Source: CAXBNV01 sp963977185 (lineage in GTDB: Bacteria > Pseudomonadota > Gammaproteobacteria > JAGOUU01). From it: a stretch of DNA of 19,397 nt. Of this stretch, positions 16,110 through 19,397 are shown in pieces; positions within the stretch are counted from its first letter, which is position 1, and every line of letters begins with the position of its first letter. A program made the position numbers and the translations under genes. Location: assembly GCA_963977185.1 (NCBI GenBank), contig CAXBNV010000029.1, positions 1 to 19,397 of the forward strand, read 5' to 3'. The notes under the pieces were generated by a model that saw only the letters and a program-made list of their open reading frames with translations, ran no database searches and was not told the origin of the DNA.

Positions 16110-17249
16110 ATGGCTAAAAATAAAAAATTCAAAATATTAATTATGGCAGCAGGAACTGGAGGGCATATTATTCCAGGGCTTGCTATTGCAAAAAAATTGC
16201 AAGAAGATAATCAGAGTGTAGAAATTCAGTGGCTTGGCACTCATAAAGGATTGGAATCTAAATTAGTGTCTAAAGAAAATATAAAGATTAATTATATTTC
16301 AGTTTGGGGATTAAGAAATAAAGCTATTTTGATTAAGTTATTGGCGCCATTTAGATTATTATATGCGCTATTGCAAGCTATCATAGTAATGCTTAAATTC
16401 AGGCCTAATATTGTTTTAGGTATGGGAGGTTTTGTTTGTGGACCAGGAGGTTTAGCAGCTTTTTTAACTAGAAGAAAATTAGTAATACATGAACAAAATG
16501 CAATAGCCGGATTTACTAACAGCATTTTGGCGCGATTTGCAAAACAAGTTTTTGAAGGTTTCCCTAATAGCTTTAATAAGATTCAAAGTAAGATCAAACA
16601 TAAATTAAAATATACAGGTAATCCGATAAGAACAGATATTTTAAATATACCTAGCCCTAAGATAAGATTTCAAAATAAATTAAATAAAAAAGATGTAAAT
16701 ATTTTAATTATTGGTGGTTCACGTGGTGCAGTTGCATTAAATAAATTAATTCCAGAGACTTTAAATCAATTATTAAATAAAAATAATACTGATGTTAATT
16801 ATAATATCACTCATCAGTGTGGAGATTTAAATTATAAAGAGACTTTAAGTGTCTATAAAAAATATAATTTAGATAATAAAAATAATATAAATATTATTAA
16901 GTATATTGATAATATTGTTGATTATTATAGTAATGCTGATTTAATTATTTGTCGATCAGGAGCTATGACGGTATCAGAAATTGCAGCAGTTGGTCTAGCT
17001 GCTATCTTTATTCCTTTTCCTCAGGCTGTTGATGATCATCAAACTAAGAATGCTAAGTTTTTAGAAAGTAATAATGCCGCTGTTATTATGCAACAAAAAA
17101 ATTTAACGAGTGAAAATTTAGCAGATAAAATACTTGAATTGATTAATACCGAAGATTTATTAGAAAGGATGGCGATAAATGCAAAAAAAGTTTCTAAAGT
17201 AGAGGCTTTAGGAAATATTTGTAATAAAATCTTTCAACCTAAATCTTAA
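16110..17249 (+). CDS. murG: UDP-GlcNAc:lipid I GlcNAc transferase MurG
   Basis: A 379-residue GT-B glycosyltransferase that adds GlcNAc to lipid I to make lipid II on the inner face of the cytoplasmic membrane. The first glycine loop is AAGTGGHIIPGLAIA (GTGGH at 15-19). MGGFVCGPGGLAA, HEQNAIAGFTN and YTGNPIR follow. The second domain has LIIGGSRGAVALN, the UDP-GlcNAc-binding ICRSGAMTVSEIAAVG and FIPFPQAVDDHQTKNA. It is about 24 residues longer than E. coli MurG (355), with Asn/Lys-rich loops. It starts 3 bases after ftsW and is the last dcw gene present: murC, normally next, is replaced by a truncated phosphatase on the other strand 6 bases away. Confidence 0.96.
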   Translation: MAKNKKFKILIMAAGTGGHIIPGLAIAKKLQEDNQSVEIQWLGTHKGLESKLVSKENIKINYISVWGLRNKAILIKLLAPFRLLYALLQAIIVMLKFRPNIVLGMGGFVCGPGGLAAFLTRRKLVIHEQNAIAGFTNSILARFAKQVFEGFPNSFNKIQSKIKHKLKYTGNPIRTDILNIPSPKIRFQNKLNKKDVNILIIGGSRGAVALNKLIPETLNQLLNKNNTDVNYNITHQCGDLNYKETLSVYKKYNLDNKNNINIIKYIDNIVDYYSNADLIICRSGAMTVSEIAAVGLAAIFIPFPQAVDDHQTKNAKFLESNNAAVIMQQKNLTSENLADKILELINTEDLLERMAINAKKVSKVEALGNICNKIFQPKS

Positions 17250-17252
17250 GAG

Positions 17253-17294
17253 AAGTTAAAAGTTTAAGGTGAAATTGAAATAGTTAACTTTTTT
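17253..17294 (+). terminator. Possible weak terminator after murG
   Basis: AAGTTAA (17253-17259) pairs with TTAACTT (17284-17290), followed by four more T. The alternative pairing AAAAGTT (17258-17264) with AACTTTT (17286-17292) is also possible. The stem is all but GC-free and the loop is 20-24 bases, so this is a weak candidate. It lies inside the 3' end of the phosphatase remnant. Confidence 0.25.
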
Positions 17295-17612
17295 GTTATT
17301 ATAAACATTTAGTCTTAATTTATTGTGCCAATCAGATTTATTATAAACGAAAGTAATAACTTCTGAAAATAACGCAGCTACAATTACTTGAGATGTGGTA
17401 TGCGCATTACAATCTATTCTACTATATCCAGTCATAATTGCTGTTGCATATAATGGAATTGATAAATATTTATAATTTTTAGATGACATTCTAACATAAG
17501 AAGCTGGAACCCAAGCAGCAACAGTATGTCCAGATGGCATACCATCATAATTTGAGTGATGAGGTCTTTTTCCAAATGATATATGATTATTGTCTGATAC
17601 TTTTATTAGCAA
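17256..17612 (-). pseudogene. PAP2-family phosphatase remnant, N-terminus lost
   Basis: The open frame of 118 codons contains the C-terminal half of a PAP2 (phosphatidic acid phosphatase type 2) lipid phosphatase: KRP at 15-17, PSGH at 26-29, SR at 64-65 and His71, in the order and spacing of the family's three motifs. Members are normally around 180-230 residues, with membrane helices before the first motif; these are missing. The only possible start is a TTG at 17612 without a ribosome binding site, and a stop lies four codons upstream. The Lys expected seven residues before the RP arginine is Asn9, and the Asp four residues after His71 is Gln75. Homology seems to stop near 17575-17590, exactly where eptA-like sequence starts on the other strand. 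Such phosphatases often remove phosphate from lipid A or undecaprenyl pyrophosphate. I judge it a dead remnant. Confidence 0.7.
17561..17564 (+). promoter_or_regulatory. Ribosome binding site favouring the inner eptA start
   Basis: GAGG lies 11 bases before the ATG at 17576. The alternative ATG at 17534 has no comparable site, and the 14 residues it would add are encoded by sequence antisense to the PAP2 PSGH region. The site therefore supports the 17576 start, though it too lies in PAP2-derived sequence and may be fortuitous. Confidence 0.4.
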
Positions 17613-19183
17613 TATTTTTAATTATTTATAATGCATCTTTTATTATACATTTTTATCAAATTGTAAATAATTTAGAGCATGTTAATACACTGTTTGTATT
17701 ATCTGTGCCTGTTTTTTTTATATCTTTATTTATAATCCTGTTTTCTTTAATCACAATAAAATATATAGAAAAGCCTTTAATAATTTCTCTTTTTATTTTT
17801 AGTTCTATAGTTTCTTATTACGGATATTTTTATGGTGTAATTTTTGACACTGAAATGTTTTCTAATATTTTTGAAACAAATACAGGAGAAGCTTTATCAT
17901 ATTTTAATTTATCTATTATTTTATGGGTCGTATTAACAGGAATTTTACCTTCGATATTTATTTGTTTTTTAAATATTATTCATTTTAAATTTTGTAAAGA
18001 ATTATTATATAAAGCAATTATAATTTCTTGCTCTTTTTTAATAATGATTTCAATCTTTTTTTTCTTTAGTAAAAGTTACATTTCAATAAAAAAAAATAAC
18101 CGCACACTACATCAACTAATTGTTCCAACATATTATTTGCATGGTTTAATTAAATATCTTGATGATGTATTTTTTAATGATACAAAAAATTATAAAATAT
18201 TAGGATTAGATGCAAAACTAAAAACAGATGAGTTGTCTAAGAAAAATTTATTAGTTATTGTCGTTGGAGAAACAGCTAGAGGTCAAAATCATGAATACAA
18301 TGGTTATGGTAGAGCTACTACACCATATACTTCACAAAAAGACATTATAGCTTTTCAAAAAGTTTCTTCATGTGGAACAGCAACTGCAACTTCTGTACCT
18401 TGTATGTTCTCTAGATTATCAAGAAAAGAATTTAAAAGATACAAGGCTAAAAATGAAGATAATTTGATGGATATTATAAATAGGACAAACACTAATGTTC
18501 TATGGCTTGATAATGATGGAGGATGTAAAGGTGTATGCAACAATGTTAAGCACTTTTACATGCCTGCACATAATAAAGATCAATTTTGTAATGGTTTATC
18601 GTGTCATGATGAAATTTTAGTTGAGTATCTACAAAATAATTTAAATAAATTAGATGCCAAAGACAGTGTAGTAGTGATTCACTTAATTGGTAGTCATGGA
18701 CCTGCTTATTATGAAAGATATCCAAGTAGATTTAACAAATTTACTCCAGAATGTCATCGTAGCGATATTCAAAACTGTACCAATGAACAATTAGTAAATA
18801 CATACGATAATACTATTCTTTATACTGATTATGTTATCTCAACATTTATTGATAAACTAAAAAAGTATGATAATAAATGGAATACTAGTTTAATTTATTT
18901 ATCTGATCATGGCGAATCACTAGGTGAAAATAATTTATATTTACATGGAGCGCCATATTTTATTGCCCCTGAGGAACAAACCAAAATTCCTATGATTATG
19001 TGGTTTTCTGATTCTTTTATAACGGCGAATAAACTTAATAAAAATACTATTAAAACATACGCTAAACAAAATGAATATTCTCATGATTATTTATTTGACT
19101 CAGTATTAGGATTAATGAATGTTTCAACTAATATATATAATAAGAATTTAGATATATTTTATAATGCACGAGTAAATAGTTAA
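17576..19183 (+). CDS. eptA: Lipid A phosphoethanolamine transferase, EptA-like
   Basis: Counted from the ATG at 17576 it has 535 residues. Five N-terminal membrane helices (about 6-24, 39-60, 66-88, 112-136, 147-165) precede a periplasmic sulfatase-fold domain. Catalytic and zinc residues of the EptA/MCR group are all present: Glu232 (VVGETARGQNHEYNGYGR), nucleophile Thr270 (CGTATATSVPCMFS), His374 (GSHGPAYY), Asp444-His445 (LSDHGES) and His457 (LHGAPYF). Eight cysteines fit the four expected disulfides: 266-276, 317-321, 338-343 and 393-401. The enzyme transfers phosphoethanolamine from phosphatidylethanolamine to lipid A phosphates, lowering surface charge and affecting cationic peptide and polymyxin binding. 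An alternative start at 17534 would give 549 residues, but that extension is antisense to the phosphatase remnant. Compared with E. coli EptA the N-terminus is several residues short, so the native start may be lost. No obvious promoter is seen. Confidence 0.9.
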   Translation: MIYDYCLILLLAIFLIIYNASFIIHFYQIVNNLEHVNTLFVLSVPVFFISLFIILFSLITIKYIEKPLIISLFIFSSIVSYYGYFYGVIFDTEMFSNIFETNTGEALSYFNLSIILWVVLTGILPSIFICFLNIIHFKFCKELLYKAIIISCSFLIMISIFFFFSKSYISIKKNNRTLHQLIVPTYYLHGLIKYLDDVFFNDTKNYKILGLDAKLKTDELSKKNLLVIVVGETARGQNHEYNGYGRATTPYTSQKDIIAFQKVSSCGTATATSVPCMFSRLSRKEFKRYKAKNEDNLMDIINRTNTNVLWLDNDGGCKGVCNNVKHFYMPAHNKDQFCNGLSCHDEILVEYLQNNLNKLDAKDSVVVIHLIGSHGPAYYERYPSRFNKFTPECHRSDIQNCTNEQLVNTYDNTILYTDYVISTFIDKLKKYDNKWNTSLIYLSDHGESLGENNLYLHGAPYFIAPEEQTKIPMIMWFSDSFITANKLNKNTIKTYAKQNEYSHDYLFDSVLGLMNVSTNIYNKNLDIFYNARVNS

Positions 19184-19251
19184 TAAACTATGAGAATCAG
19201 AATTTTTGATTCAAAGTTATGTTGTGAAGGTTGCATGATAATATTTGAGGG

Positions 19252-19295
19252 TGAATAAATTTAATCAATTTTTTATTCATAACTTTTTCTTATTT
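19252..19295 (+). terminator. Probable terminator after eptA
   Basis: TGAATAAA (19252-19259) and TTTATTCA (19272-19279) form a perfect 8-bp stem with a 12-base loop, followed by TAAC and a T-rich run (19284-19295). The stem is AT-rich. Two other hairpins nearby, GAATCA/TGATTC at 19194-19212 and TTTCTTA/TAAGAAA at 19286-19305, lack a T tract on this strand. Confidence 0.4.
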
Positions 19296-19343
19296 GAGTA
19301 AGAAATTTCGGGTCTATGAAGATTTGAGTGGGTCAGGGCCATC

Positions 19344-19397
19344 TCATTAAAATCCTTTTGTGCAAACTAAAGTTTGCCATTTCCTTTAAAAAAGGAA
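19344..19397 (-). repeat. Dispersed structured repeat, copy 2 (inverted, cut by window end)
   Basis: Read on the minus strand it starts with TTCCTTTTTTAAAGGAA (hairpin I, a perfect 7-bp stem with TTT loop at 19397-19381). Hairpin II follows, GCAAACTTTAGTTTGC (19377-19362, a perfect 6-bp stem with TTTA loop), then the tail CACAAAAGGATTTTAATGA ending at 19344. The core 19388-19344 matches copy 1 (2905-2949) at 37 of 45 positions with no gap. The element continues past the window edge. After the core the minus strand stays open for 21 further codons from an ATG at 19342 to a stop at 19277. Confidence 0.7.

Noticed and set aside
16292..16525. Antisense open frame in murG
   Set aside because: Lies opposite the conserved MGGFVCGPGG and HEQN blocks; shadow of murG.
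18355..18543. Antisense open frame in eptA
   Set aside because: Opposite the conserved catalytic threonine region of EptA; shadow.
1..19397. Search by eye for tRNA, rRNA, CRISPR arrays, transposase genes and riboswitches
   Set aside because: No regularly spaced repeats, cloverleaf-like sequence or transposase motifs were seen. Gaps between genes are all under about 220 bases and are accounted for by the promoters, hairpins and repeats listed.

Overview
The window is strongly AT-rich throughout, with coding regions dominated by Ile, Lys and Asn codons. It reads as a chromosomal piece of a Gram-negative bacterium. MraY (its ends and motif spacing match E. coli MraY almost residue for residue), the meso-DAP-type MurE, an EptA-type lipid A phosphoethanolamine transferase and the gene order ftsL-ftsI-murE-murF-mraY-murD-ftsW-murG all point to a gammaproteobacterium. 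The low GC and the eroding genes suggest a host-associated or genome-reduced lineage. I cannot name a genus from sequence alone.

Layout. 25-1689: an unrecognised secreted protein followed by a signal-less class-3-type lipase. 1786-5851: surface-sugar genes, namely a lone dTDP-glucose 4,6-dehydratase (rfbB, +), a convergent phosphomannomutase/phosphoglucomutase (algC-like, -) and a DprE1/ALO-like FAD sugar oxidase (-). A 156-bp gap between rfbB and algC holds a terminator-like hairpin and one copy of a structured dispersed repeat. 5922-7322: a MATE-family exporter, divergent from the oxidase. 7397-17249: the core of the division and cell wall (dcw) cluster on the + strand. It runs from FtsL and the septal transpeptidase FtsI, through four cytoplasmic and membrane precursor enzymes (MurE, MurF, MraY, MurD), to the SEDS polymerase FtsW and the lipid II-forming MurG. 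17256-19183: an N-terminally truncated PAP2 phosphatase remnant (-) fused head to head with eptA (+). 19184-19397: an intergenic tail with a likely terminator and the second, inverted copy of the repeat.

How it works together. MurE, MurF and MurD build UDP-MurNAc-pentapeptide, MraY and MurG convert it to lipid II, and FtsW with FtsI (supported by FtsL) polymerises and crosslinks it at the septum. RfbB, the mutase and the FAD oxidase supply or modify sugars for surface glycans, and EptA decorates lipid A. The dcw cluster is cut short at both ends: mraZ/rsmH are not upstream and murC/murB/ddl/ftsQAZ are not downstream.

Most notable. (1) The PAP2 remnant and eptA meet at what looks like a rearrangement junction, so the eptA start codon lies in sequence antisense to the dead phosphatase. 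(2) A 45-bp repeat core at 2905-2949 and, inverted, at 19388-19344 forms a hairpin with a compensatory base-pair change between copies. It is followed by a stretch in which all copy-to-copy differences fall at third positions of one reading frame. No clear new enzymatic system, CRISPR array, RNA gene or insertion sequence was seen.
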